The position numbers and the translations under genes were made by a program. A stretch of DNA of 64,000 bases from positions 1,612,001 to 1,676,000 of the forward strand of contig NZ_CP043732.1 of assembly GCF_014084045.1 (NCBI RefSeq), given 5' to 3'. Under the pieces are notes generated by a model. The model worked only from the letters and a program-made list of their open reading frames with translations, was not told where the DNA came from and made no database searches. Below are positions 17,390 through 25,612 of the stretch, in pieces (position 1 is the first letter of the stretch; each line of letters begins with the position of its first letter). The stretch comes from Microbacterium esteraromaticum (lineage in GTDB: Bacteria > Actinomycetota > Actinomycetes > Actinomycetales > Microbacteriaceae).

Positions 17390-18253
17390 ATGACTGAACC
17401 CATCGTCAGCTTCCGCAACGTGAGCTACTCGTACCCGAGCGGCGAGGGCCTCGCCCTCGATTCCATCGACCTCGACGTGCAGCCCGGCGAGTACGTCGCC
17501 ATCCTGGGGCTGAACGGCGCCGGCAAGACCACGCTCGGCCTCTGCGTCAATGGCGTGGTGCCCACCATGCTCGGCGGTGAGCTGCAGGGCACCGTCACCG
17601 TCGCCGGCCTCGACGTCGCCGACTACCCCGTCCGTGAGATGGCGAAGGTCGTCGGCATGGTCTTCGACAACCCCGAGTTCCAGATGAGCCAGATGTCGGT
17701 GGCCGAGGAGATCGCGCTCGGGCTCGAGAACTCCGGCGTGCCGCACGACGAGATGGTGAGGATCATTCCCGAGACCCTCGCCATCGTCGGGCTGGCCGGC
17801 TTCGAGGAGCGATCCCCGCTCGGACTCTCGGGCGGGCAGCAGCAGCGTCTCGCGATCGCCGCGGTGCTCGCCATGCGCCCGCAGATCCTGATCATGGACG
17901 AGCCGACCTCCAACCTCGACCCCCTCGGCAAGCAGGAGGTGTTCGACATGGCCGCCAAGCTAAACCGCGACGAGGGAATGACGGTCATCGTCATCGAGCA
18001 CGAGGTCGAGGTCATGGCGCGCTACGCCGACCGGGTCGTGGTGCTCGACGGCGGCCGGATCGTCATGAACGGCACTCCAGCCGAGATCTTCAGCCGCGTC
18101 GATGAACTCGCCGCACTCAAGCTGCGCGTTCCCGAAGCCGCAGCCGTGGCGGCGATCCTGCGCGCTCGCGGCATGTGGGAGGGCCCCATCCCCACCCGCA
18201 CCGAACCGGCCGTCGAAGCGGTCGACCGACTCCTGGAGGCTCACCGTGGCTAA
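17390..18253 (+). CDS. ecfA: ECF transporter ATPase A subunit
   Basis: A 287-residue ABC ATPase. Walker A is GLNGAGKTT, the signature is LSGGQQQR, and Walker B is ILIMDEPTS followed by the switch histidine in VIEHE. It has the EcfA-type Q-loop sequence VFDNPEFQM. It pairs with the second ATPase encoded at 18246 to drive import by the S and T components. The next gene's GTG lies within its last codons, overlapping by eight bases. Confidence 0.9.
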   Translation: MTEPIVSFRNVSYSYPSGEGLALDSIDLDVQPGEYVAILGLNGAGKTTLGLCVNGVVPTMLGGELQGTVTVAGLDVADYPVREMAKVVGMVFDNPEFQMSQMSVAEEIALGLENSGVPHDEMVRIIPETLAIVGLAGFEERSPLGLSGGQQQRLAIAAVLAMRPQILIMDEPTSNLDPLGKQEVFDMAAKLNRDEGMTVIVIEHEVEVMARYADRVVVLDGGRIVMNGTPAEIFSRVDELAALKLRVPEAAAVAAILRARGMWEGPIPTRTEPAVEAVDRLLEAHRG

Positions 18254-19142
18254 GAAGGCCCTCACCCCTCAGCTGATCGATCCGGCCACCGGACGCAGTC
18301 CGCTGGCGATCGACGTGACCGGGGCCGGATTCGTGTATCCGACCGGCGACGTGGTCGCCCTCAGCAACGTCGACCTGCAGGTGCAGCACGGCGAGATCCT
18401 CGGCATCATCGGCCAGAACGGATCGGGCAAGACCACGCTCACGAAGCTGTTCAACGGTCTGCTCAAGCCCACCTCGGGGCATGTGCTGGTCGACGGTGTC
18501 ATCACCTCGGAGCGCACCGTCCAGCAGATGGCTGCGCATGTGGGCTACGTGTTCCAGAACCCGAACCACCAGCTGTTCGCCAGGACGGTCACGGCCGAGC
18601 TCGAGTTCGGACCGCGCAACATCGGCATGACCGAAGAGGAGATCGGCGAGCGCGTCGCCCACGCGATCGAGTTCTTCGGCCTCGGAGACGTCGTCGACGA
18701 GCATCCGTACCGCGTCAGCTTCCCGATCCGGAAGCTGGTCGGCATCGCATCCGTCGTCGCGATGAACCCGTCGATCCTCATCCTCGACGAGCCCTCTACC
18801 GGCCAGGATCACGACACCACCCACGTCATCAACACGCTCATGCGCCGCCTTCGTGACGAGGGCACCACCGTGATCTGCGTCTCGCACGACATGCCGCTTC
18901 TCGCAGACGTCGTCGAGCGCGTGATCGTGATGAAGAGCACCCAGATCATCGCCGACGCCTCGCCGCGCGAGGTCTTCGCCGACAAGGCCCTCATGGCCCG
19001 CACCAACCTCCAGGCTCCGCAGGTGACCGAGATCGCCCTCCAGACCGTCGTCCCCCTCGGCGGTTCGATCGCGCTGACGCCCGACGAGCTCGCCGACGAC
19101 ATCTCCGCCCGGCTCGGTGCCGTGCAGCGGACCGTGAACTGA
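18246..19142 (+). CDS. ECF transporter ATPase A' subunit with degenerate signature motif
   Basis: A 298-residue ABC ATPase. Walker A is GQNGSGKTT, the Q-loop is VFQNPNHQLF, Walker B is ILILDEPSTGQD and the switch His is in VSHD. The family signature LSGGQ is replaced by VSFPIRK. One of the two ATP sites of the heterodimer would therefore be non-canonical. The GTG at 18246 overlaps the preceding gene by eight bases. The reading frame is intact on both sides of the altered motif, so it is not a frameshift. A related SLPERK-type variant exists in some EcfA homologues as far as I recall. Confidence 0.85.
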   Translation: MAKKALTPQLIDPATGRSPLAIDVTGAGFVYPTGDVVALSNVDLQVQHGEILGIIGQNGSGKTTLTKLFNGLLKPTSGHVLVDGVITSERTVQQMAAHVGYVFQNPNHQLFARTVTAELEFGPRNIGMTEEEIGERVAHAIEFFGLGDVVDEHPYRVSFPIRKLVGIASVVAMNPSILILDEPSTGQDHDTTHVINTLMRRLRDEGTTVICVSHDMPLLADVVERVIVMKSTQIIADASPREVFADKALMARTNLQAPQVTEIALQTVVPLGGSIALTPDELADDISARLGAVQRTVN

Positions 19143-19152
19143 GGAGAACGAC

Positions 19153-20046
19153 ATGTCCATGCAGGGAGGCCTCCCCATCGCCATGATCGCGGGAGATTCC
19201 GTGATCCACCGCATCCACCCGCTCGTGAAGATCGTGTGGGTGGTCGGATACGTTCTTCTCGCGTTCTCGACGCAGAACATCATCATCCTCTACACGATGG
19301 CTGCGCTCGCGTTCCTGTTCGCGGCGCTGGCTGGCGTTCTGCGCCCGCTCTCGAAGGCGCTCATCATCATCGTCCCGACGGGTGCGTCGCTGCTCGCGCT
19401 GCAGATCCTCGCCCCGGCGGCGCCGAAGCCGTGGACGTCGATCGGGCAGATCGGTCCCGTCGAGCTGTACGGCGACGGCCTGTACTACGGGTTCGTGCTG
19501 CTCGGCCGCATCCTCTGCTGCCTCATCCTCGCTCTCGTGATGGTCATGACCACGCATCCGAGCGATCTCTTCACGACGTTCGCCCGGCTCAAGGTGCCGT
19601 ACACGTTCAACTTCATGCTGGCGATGACGCTCCAGCTGATCCCGGTGTTCCAGCGCGAGGTGGGCATCATCATGAGCGCTCAGAAGTCGCGAGGAATGAA
19701 GGGCAGCGGCTTCCAGGCCGTGCTGCCGAGCTTCGTGCCGGTGTTCGTCGGCGCAATCGAGCGAGTGCAGCAGCTGTCGATCTCGCTGGAGTCGCGCGGG
19801 TTCGGGTCTGACGGCGTGAAGACAAGCTATCGCCAGGTGCACGGCCGGCCGATGGACTGGGTGTTCGGCGTCGTCGGCATCTCGGTGATGGTGCTGCTCG
19901 TCGTGCTCTCGTTCATGAAGGGCTTCTGGAGCCTGGCGCACGAGGTGCAATTCGCTCCCGGTTTCGTGTTCTGGACGTTCGTGGTCGCCGCGTCGCTGTT
20001 CCTCGCGATGATCGGCACCGCGCTCGTCTTCTCCCTCAAGCGGTGA
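19153..20046 (+). CDS. ecfT: ECF transporter transmembrane T component
   Basis: A 297-residue membrane protein with five or six hydrophobic helices. The two coupling motifs that contact the ATPases are visible as AQKSRGMKG and SLESRGFG. It completes the S-A-A'-T set in gene order. The start has GAGGAG upstream, eleven bases after the A' stop. Its role is to couple ATP hydrolysis to toppling of the S component and substrate release. Confidence 0.88.
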   Translation: MSMQGGLPIAMIAGDSVIHRIHPLVKIVWVVGYVLLAFSTQNIIILYTMAALAFLFAALAGVLRPLSKALIIIVPTGASLLALQILAPAAPKPWTSIGQIGPVELYGDGLYYGFVLLGRILCCLILALVMVMTTHPSDLFTTFARLKVPYTFNFMLAMTLQLIPVFQREVGIIMSAQKSRGMKGSGFQAVLPSFVPVFVGAIERVQQLSISLESRGFGSDGVKTSYRQVHGRPMDWVFGVVGISVMVLLVVLSFMKGFWSLAHEVQFAPGFVFWTFVVAASLFLAMIGTALVFSLKR

Positions 20047-20075
20047 CCCGCTCGACTCAACGGAAGGTACGCACA

Positions 20076-20848
20076 ATGCAGGCACAGGATCGTCAGCATC
20101 ACATCCAGGTGGCGCCGGGGGAGGTGGGGCGCTATGTGCTGCTGCCGGGTGACCCCGGCCGCAGTGAGCCGATCGCGCGGCTGTTCGATGAGCCGCGTCT
20201 GGTGGCGCGCAATCGCGAGTACGAGACGTGGTCGGGGTATCTCGACGGCGAGCTGGTGTCGGTGACGTCGACGGGCATCGGATGCCCGTCTGCGGCGATC
20301 GCGCTGGAGGAGCTGGTGAAGGTGGGCGCCGACACGTTCATCCGCGTCGGCACCTCCGGGTCGCTGCAGCACGATATCCGGTCAGGCGACCTCGGGGTGA
20401 TCAACGCGGCCATCCGCGATGAGGGCACGAGCTCGCACTATCTGCCGATCGAGTTCCCCGCGGTCGCCGACATCGATGTCACGCGTGCGCTCGCGATCGG
20501 TGCCCGCTCGACGGGCAAGACCGTGCACGTCGGGGTGAGCCAGTCGAAGGACTCGTTCTACGGGCAGCACGAGCCGGGCCGGATGCCGATGGCGCGGCGC
20601 CTGCAGGAGCGCTGGTCGGCCTGGATGGCGGGCGGCGCGATCTGTTCCGAGATGGAGGCGGCTGCGCTGTACATCGTCGCGTCCACCCTGCGTGTGCGGG
20701 CGGGGGCATCATGATGATCGCAGGCAACCCCGACATGGTTCCCATGACCGAGGAGGAGCACGCGGCGGCCGCTGTCGGCAACCTGCTGCCGGCGGCCATC
20801 GCGGGTCTGCGCGAGCTGATCGCCCAGGACAGGGCGGCGGCATCATGA
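20076..20848 (+). pseudogene. Nucleoside phosphorylase, frameshifted at a G run
   Basis: A uridine-phosphorylase-type nucleoside phosphorylase (PNP/UDP family). The phosphate-site VLLPGDPGRSEPIA, VTSTGIGCPSAAIALEEL and GAICSEMEAAALY are present. As written it stops at 20714 after RVRAGAS. Continuing in the next frame gives GIMMIAGNP and LPAAIAGLRELIAQD, matching the C-terminus of its tandem paralogue, and ends at 20848, overlapping the next ATG at 20845. One extra G in the five-G run at 20702-20706 would restore a 257-residue enzyme. The overlap with the next start strongly suggests the intact gene ended at 20848. Confidence 0.82.
20088..20356 (+). repeat. 269-bp direct repeat, copy 1
   Basis: Matches 20863-21131 at 268 of 269 positions (one C/T difference), offset 775 bases. 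It covers the N-terminal third of the first nucleoside phosphorylase. Beyond its end the two genes diverge clearly. Confidence 0.9.
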
Positions 20849-21609
20849 GCGCGCTGCCCACCGATCGTCAGCATCACATCCAGGTGGCGCCGGGGGAGGT
20901 GGGGCGCTATGTGCTGCTGCCGGGTGACCCCGGCCGCAGTGAGCCGATCGCGCGGCTGTTCGATGAGCCGCGTCTGGTGGCGCGCAATCGCGAGTACGAG
21001 ACGTGGTCGGGGTATCTCGACGGCGAGCTGGTGTCGGTGACGTCGACGGGCATCGGATGCCCGTCTGCGGCGATCGCGCTGGAGGAGCTGGTGAAGGTGG
21101 GTGCCGACACGTTCATCCGCGTCGGCACCTCGGGAGCCATCCAGACCGACACCGAGACCGGCGAGCTGGCCATCGTCACGGCGGCGATCCGCGACGAGGG
21201 CACGAGCTCGCACTACCTGCCGATGGAGTTTCCCGCTGTCGCGCACCCGCTTGTGGTCGACGCGCTGCTGAGGGCCGCGCGCACCACTGGCGCCCGGTCG
21301 AGAGCGGGCGTGAGCCAGTCGAAGGACTCGTTCTACGGCGAGGTCGAGCCGGAGCGCATGCCGCTGGCCCGGGATCTGGCAGACCGGTGGCACGCCTGGC
21401 GGGCCGGCGGGGCGATCTGCTCCGAGATGGAGGCATCGGCGCTGTTCATCGTCGCGTCGATCCTGCGCGTCCGCGCGGGCGGCGTGATGCAGATGCACAT
21501 GGAGGGCACGACCGATCACGATCCGCAGCGCACCCTGCTGCTCTCGACGGCAGTCGAAGCGCTCCGCGAGCTCATCCGCGCCGACCGAGAGGGCGGGGTG
21601 TGGCCCTGA
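20845..21609 (+). CDS. Nucleoside phosphorylase (uridine-phosphorylase type)
   Basis: A 254-residue PNP/UDP-family enzyme that cleaves a nucleoside with phosphate to base and sugar 1-phosphate. It shows YVLLPGDPGRSEP, VTSTGIGCPSAAIALEEL, the SQSKDSFYG substrate segment and ICSEMEASALFIVAS, where the Glu-Met-Glu binds ribose. It is the intact partner of the frameshifted paralogue just upstream and shares a nearly identical first 269 bases with it. The ATG overlaps the end of the reconstructed upstream gene by four bases. Confidence 0.9.
   Translation: MSALPTDRQHHIQVAPGEVGRYVLLPGDPGRSEPIARLFDEPRLVARNREYETWSGYLDGELVSVTSTGIGCPSAAIALEELVKVGADTFIRVGTSGAIQTDTETGELAIVTAAIRDEGTSSHYLPMEFPAVAHPLVVDALLRAARTTGARSRAGVSQSKDSFYGEVEPERMPLARDLADRWHAWRAGGAICSEMEASALFIVASILRVRAGGVMQMHMEGTTDHDPQRTLLLSTAVEALRELIRADREGGVWP
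20863..21131 (+). repeat. 269-bp direct repeat, copy 2
   Basis: Second copy of the repeat at 20088-20356, within the intact phosphorylase gene. The sharp edge of identity suggests recent gene conversion between tandem paralogues rather than a wholly recent duplication. Confidence 0.9.
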
Positions 21610-22907
21610 CGGCGTCGCCCGTGAACCTGTTCCACGAGCGGATGCGCGGGTTCGAGCGTCGCAACTTCATCCTCATCGTGCTCGATGGGTCGCTGTTCGC
21701 GTTCGCGATCTCGTTCCTCTCGGAGGCGACGATCATCCCGGCGTTCGTGCAGACGCTCACGGGCAGCGCCGCCCTGGTGGGGCTGGTCGGTGCGACCTAC
21801 GCGCTCGGCCGGTACCTTCCTCAGCTCGTCGGCGCGCATCTGGCCCTGGGCAGGGCGCGGCGCAAGCCGGCCCTGTTCTGGATCGTCGTGGCCGAGCGCA
21901 TCGGCATCCTCGCGATCGCACTCACGGCTCAGGCGGTGGGACTCTGGGACACCGGCGTGGTGGTGGTGCTGTTCTTCCTCGCGTTCTGCGCGTATGCGAT
22001 CACCACCGGGCTGATCGGCCCGGTGTACGGCGATTTCGTGGCGAAGGCGCTGCCGCGCAGTAGGGGCTGGTATTACGGCATGTCGCAGCTGCTGGGCGGT
22101 GTCCTGGGGTTCGCGTCGGCGCTGACCGCCGAGCGCCTGCTGAGCGAGTGGGCGTTCCCGGTCGGCAACCAGATCGCGTTCTGGCTGTGCTTCGGGCTTT
22201 CGTTCCTGTCGATCCCGCTGGTCGCGTCGCTGCGCGACGAGGCGTATCCGGATGTCGAGCCGCGGCGGCCGCTCAGCAGGACGCTGCAGAGCATCCCCGG
22301 CCTGGTAGCGGGGGATACCGCCTATCGGCGCTTCCTCGGTGTGCGGGCGATTCTCGCGAGCGCGACGGCAGGGATGGGGTTCGTGGTCGTGCATGGACTC
22401 GCCGAGGGGTACATCAGCAACGCCGAGGCCGCTGTCGTGGCGGCCGTGTTCATCCTCTCGCAGGCCGCCGGCGGATTCCTGCTGAGCCTGCTGGGCAACT
22501 ACCGTGGCTGGAAGTCCGTCATCGTTATGGGCGGCCTGCTGCTGACCGTGAGCATGACGGGCGCTCTGTTCGCGCATGATCTCGTGGGCGTCGCCCTCGT
22601 GTACGCGGCACTCGGGGCGGCCAACGCCACCACGATCATCGGCGACCCGAACGTCTCGATCGAGCTCGCGCCGCCGTCGCACACGAGTATTTACCTCGGC
22701 ACCACATCGACGCTGCTCGCCCCGTTCTTCGTGTTCGGGCCGCTGCTCGGCGGTGCGGTGGCCGAGACGACGGGCTACCCGGTCATCTTCGTCGTGGCTG
22801 GCATTCTCGCCGCCGTCGGCTTCATCCTCTCCCTGTTCCTGCCCGAGCCGCGCAAGCTGAGGCGCGGCGAGGCCCGGCTGGTGGGTCAGCCGGGCACCAC
22901 ACCATAG
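21600..22907 (+). CDS. MFS transporter
   Basis: A 435-residue major facilitator with about twelve hydrophobic helices and the conserved loop LGRARRKPALF between helices 2 and 3. The GTG at 21600 overlaps the last codons of the phosphorylase gene and has GAGGGCGG upstream; a GTG at 21621 is an alternative. Placed between the phosphorylase and the second nucleoside hydrolase, it may import or export nucleosides or free bases. Substrate inferred from neighbours only. Confidence 0.82.
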   Translation: MALTASPVNLFHERMRGFERRNFILIVLDGSLFAFAISFLSEATIIPAFVQTLTGSAALVGLVGATYALGRYLPQLVGAHLALGRARRKPALFWIVVAERIGILAIALTAQAVGLWDTGVVVVLFFLAFCAYAITTGLIGPVYGDFVAKALPRSRGWYYGMSQLLGGVLGFASALTAERLLSEWAFPVGNQIAFWLCFGLSFLSIPLVASLRDEAYPDVEPRRPLSRTLQSIPGLVAGDTAYRRFLGVRAILASATAGMGFVVVHGLAEGYISNAEAAVVAAVFILSQAAGGFLLSLLGNYRGWKSVIVMGGLLLTVSMTGALFAHDLVGVALVYAALGAANATTIIGDPNVSIELAPPSHTSIYLGTTSTLLAPFFVFGPLLGGAVAETTGYPVIFVVAGILAAVGFILSLFLPEPRKLRRGEARLVGQPGTTP

Positions 22908-22916
22908 GAGGCATCC

Positions 22917-23864
22917 ATGCACCGCATGATCATCGACACCGACACGGCCGCCGACGACAGCTTCGCGCTGCTCGTCGGGTTGCTGCACCCCGAGGCGCAG
23001 CTCGAGGCGGTGACGATCGTCAACGGCAACGTCGGGTTCGACCAGGAGGTCCAGAACGCACTGATCACGATCGAGGCCGCGGGTCGCGGGGGTGAGGTTC
23101 CGGTGCATCCTGGTGCGCGGGTGCCGCTGGTCAGGGAGTGGCGGCCGGCGAGCGCGCACGGCGACGGGAAGGGCAATCACGACTTCTCGGCGCCGGTGCA
23201 GCAGCCGAGCGCCGAGGGCGCGGCCGAGGCGATCGTGCGCATCGTGAACGAATCGCCGGGAGAGATCGAGGTCCTCGCGATCGGGCCCCTCACGAACATC
23301 GCGACCGCGCTGTTCCTCGATCGCGACCTGCCGAAGAAGGTCAAGCACCTTTGGATCATGGGCGGTTGCGACAACTCGGTCGGCAACATCACGGCGGCCG
23401 CCGAGTACAACTTCTATGTCGACCCGGATGCCGCTGACATCGTGCTCGGAGCGGGGTTCGACACCACGATCGTGACGTGGACGCTCACGCTCGCGCAGGC
23501 GTGGTGGGACGAGAAGCAGATCGCGACGATCGGCGAGATCCCCACGTCGCTCGCGGAGTTCTTCCTCATTCTCGACGCCCCGACTACCGCGCACAACGCG
23601 AGCGTGGGTGTCGCCGGCAGCTCGCACCCCGACTCGCTCACGGCGATGCTGATCGTCGAACCTGACCTGATCCGCAGGTCGTCCGAGGTGTTCGTGGCGG
23701 TCGAGACCCGAAGCGAGCTGACGCTCGGCTACTCGCTGATGGATCGGCGTGCCGACAGGTCGGTGCCAAACGCCCGCATCATCGACGAGATCGACGCCGA
23801 AGGGTTCTTCGCCTCGTACTGCAGGCTGCTCGCCGCGGGTGCTGCGTCGGACGATGTGGGCTGA
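22917..23864 (+). CDS. Nucleoside hydrolase (second copy)
   Basis: A 315-residue nucleoside hydrolase of the same family as the one at 15501, but clearly diverged. The calcium motif is DTDTAADDSFALL, keeping all the aspartates although the usual glycine is alanine. AIGPLTNIATALF, WIMGGCDNSVGNITAAAEYNFYVD and the C-terminal SSHPDSLTAML follow. GGAGGC lies upstream of the ATG. It is the last gene of the nucleoside locus. Two hydrolases with different active-site details suggest different base preferences. Confidence 0.88.
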   Translation: MHRMIIDTDTAADDSFALLVGLLHPEAQLEAVTIVNGNVGFDQEVQNALITIEAAGRGGEVPVHPGARVPLVREWRPASAHGDGKGNHDFSAPVQQPSAEGAAEAIVRIVNESPGEIEVLAIGPLTNIATALFLDRDLPKKVKHLWIMGGCDNSVGNITAAAEYNFYVDPDAADIVLGAGFDTTIVTWTLTLAQAWWDEKQIATIGEIPTSLAEFFLILDAPTTAHNASVGVAGSSHPDSLTAMLIVEPDLIRRSSEVFVAVETRSELTLGYSLMDRRADRSVPNARIIDEIDAEGFFASYCRLLAAGAASDDVG

Positions 23865-24000
23865 CCCGGCGGCGTCCCTCTCGGCGGGAGGCGTGGCGCG
23901 ATCTCGAGCTCGGTAGCCCGGCCGTTCGGAGGACCTGCACCGCCCTCCTCGTCAGGCTCTCGACCTGGACACCCTGACCTGCGACCGGAGAACCTGCGGT

Positions 24001-24768
24001 CTACTCCCAGCGGAACAGCAGTGCGGCCGTGACTGCGCCGATGACCACGGTGATGCCGAGGCTGAGCAGCTGCCCGATCGGCACGGGAACTCCTGCCCAG
24101 GCTGCGGTCAGGGCCTCGACGGCAGCACCGAACGGCAGCCATCCACCGACCTCCGCGACTGGATCCGGCAGTGCTTCACGACCTCCGAACATGCCGCCGA
24201 GGGCACCGAGGGCGAAGAACGCGACGAGTCCGAGAGCGACGGCCGCATTCGGCGTGGGCGCGATGGCAGCCACGATCAGGCCGACGCCGTAGAGCGCTGC
24301 CATCGCGAGTGCCAGGACTCCGAGTGCGGCGGCGAGGTCGACAGGCGGGTTCGCGCCGAACGCGAGAGCCGCGACGGTGGATGCCACCGCGATTCCAGCG
24401 ATGATCTGAAGGGCGCTGACGATCGCCTGGGCGGCGAGCACCATGAACGGGGAGGCGGGGGTGACCGCGAGCCGGCGGAGGATGCCGGAGCGCCGGTAGT
24501 AGGCGAGAAAGCTCGGCATATTGATGATGCCGATCGTGGCGACCATGATGACCAGCACGAGAGGAAGAACGTACAAGTCCAGGGCTGTCATGCCGTTCGC
24601 GATGACGTGTTCCCCGGCTGATCCTGCGCTGGTCAGAAGGATGAGCAGTGGCAGGCCGATCGGGACGATGAGACCTGCCGTGTCTCGGACGACCATCTTC
24701 CCCTCGCTGACGATGAGGAGAAGCAGAGAGCGGATGCCGGGCCTGCGGGCCCGCACGGTGAGGGTCAT
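24001..24768 (-). CDS. ABC-2 type exporter permease
   Basis: A 255-residue membrane protein with six hydrophobic helices in the ABC-2 pattern: a short basic N-terminus, helices from ~35 on, and RRSGILRRLAVTPASPF before the third helix, which is typical of drug- and peptide-exporting ABC-2 permeases. It overlaps the ATPase gene (ATGA at 24765-24768). Together they form an exporter divergent from a two-component system at 25613, a common arrangement for stress or antibiotic-responsive efflux. Confidence 0.85.
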   Translation of the reverse strand: MTLTVRARRPGIRSLLLLIVSEGKMVVRDTAGLIVPIGLPLLILLTSAGSAGEHVIANGMTALDLYVLPLVLVIMVATIGIINMPSFLAYYRRSGILRRLAVTPASPFMVLAAQAIVSALQIIAGIAVASTVAALAFGANPPVDLAAALGVLALAMAALYGVGLIVAAIAPTPNAAVALGLVAFFALGALGGMFGGREALPDPVAEVGGWLPFGAAVEALTAAWAGVPVPIGQLLSLGITVVIGAVTAALLFRWE

Positions 24769-25502
24769 TCCATCGTCTCCAGTTCTCTTCCGGTCAAGGC
24801 GACGAACGCGTCGTCGAGCGAATCGGCCCCCACCCTTGCGACAAGTCCCGAAGGGGTGTCCAGGGCGATGATGCTTCCAGCATCGAGCAGGGCGACTCGG
24901 TCGCAGAGCCGTTCAACCTCCTCCATGGCGTGGCTGACGAGCAGGATGGTGACTCCTTCGTCCTTCAGCTGCTCGACCGTCTCCCACATGTGACGGCGCG
25001 CCCTCGGGTCGAGGCCGGTGGTCAGTTCGTCGAGGATCACAGCACGGGGGCGGCCGGCGAGGGCGAGCGCGATCGACACCCGCTGCTGCTGGCCACCGGA
25101 CAGCATCTCGAATCTGGTGCGCTGCTGTTCCTGCAGACCGACGAGCTCGAGAAGCTCGCCGGAGCTGCGCGCGTTCGGGTAGAAGCTCCTGTAGAGGTTG
25201 ATCAGTTCGTTCACCGTGAGCGCACCGTGCAGGTATGCGTGCTGAAGCTGCACGCCCAAGACCTGCCGGACCTGGGCGCGGTCTCGGTGCGGGTCCAGGC
25301 CCAGGACCTCGACTCTGCCGCGGTCCGGGGAGCGGAGCCCGGCAATCATCTCGACCGTGGTGGTCTTGCCGGCTCCGTTGGCGCCGAGGATGCCGAACGT
25401 CTCGCCCACATCGACGCGGAGGTCGAGATCGGCGATGGCGACCTTGCCGCGGTAGCTCTTCGCGAGCCCGTCGGCGAGGAACGCCGGGTGGGTTCTCGTC
25501 AT
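24765..25502 (-). CDS. ABC exporter ATPase
   Basis: A 245-residue ABC ATPase of the drug-exporter (CcmA/DrrA-like) type. Walker A is GANGAGKTTT, the signature LSGGQQQRVS, Walker B AVILDELTTGLD (Glu then Leu instead of the usual Glu-Pro) and switch His in VSHAMEEVE. It energises the permease downstream. On the minus strand TAGCGT lies six bases before the ATG, so the transcript is probably leaderless. Confidence 0.9.
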   Translation of the reverse strand: MTRTHPAFLADGLAKSYRGKVAIADLDLRVDVGETFGILGANGAGKTTTVEMIAGLRSPDRGRVEVLGLDPHRDRAQVRQVLGVQLQHAYLHGALTVNELINLYRSFYPNARSSGELLELVGLQEQQRTRFEMLSGGQQQRVSIALALAGRPRAVILDELTTGLDPRARRHMWETVEQLKDEGVTILLVSHAMEEVERLCDRVALLDAGSIIALDTPSGLVARVGADSLDDAFVALTGRELETME

Positions 25503-25508
25503 GGCCCC

Positions 25509-25514
25509 ACGCTA
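25509..25514 (-). promoter_or_regulatory. -10 box of the ABC exporter operon (leaderless)
   Basis: Minus-strand TAGCGT, six bases before the ATG at 25502. Confidence 0.5.
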
Positions 25515-25600
25515 GGCGGGGGTCGTCAGCGGTCGCGCGTGCAGGAAGTCATCTCTGCACACCGTGACTTTCCGCATGGGTGGGGCGAAGAACGTCCTCC

Positions 25601-25606
25601 TATCGT
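25601..25606 (+). promoter_or_regulatory. -10 box of the histidine kinase gene (leaderless)
   Basis: TATCGT, six bases before the ATG at 25613. It is divergent from the exporter promoter 87 bases away, so a response regulator bound between them could control both. Confidence 0.5.
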
Positions 25607-25612
25607 GGAAGC

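Noticed and set aside
18704..18745. A frameshift explaining the missing ABC signature in the A' subunit
   Set aside because: Both flanks are in the same frame and neither alternative frame encodes LSGGQ here, unlike the case at 62230.
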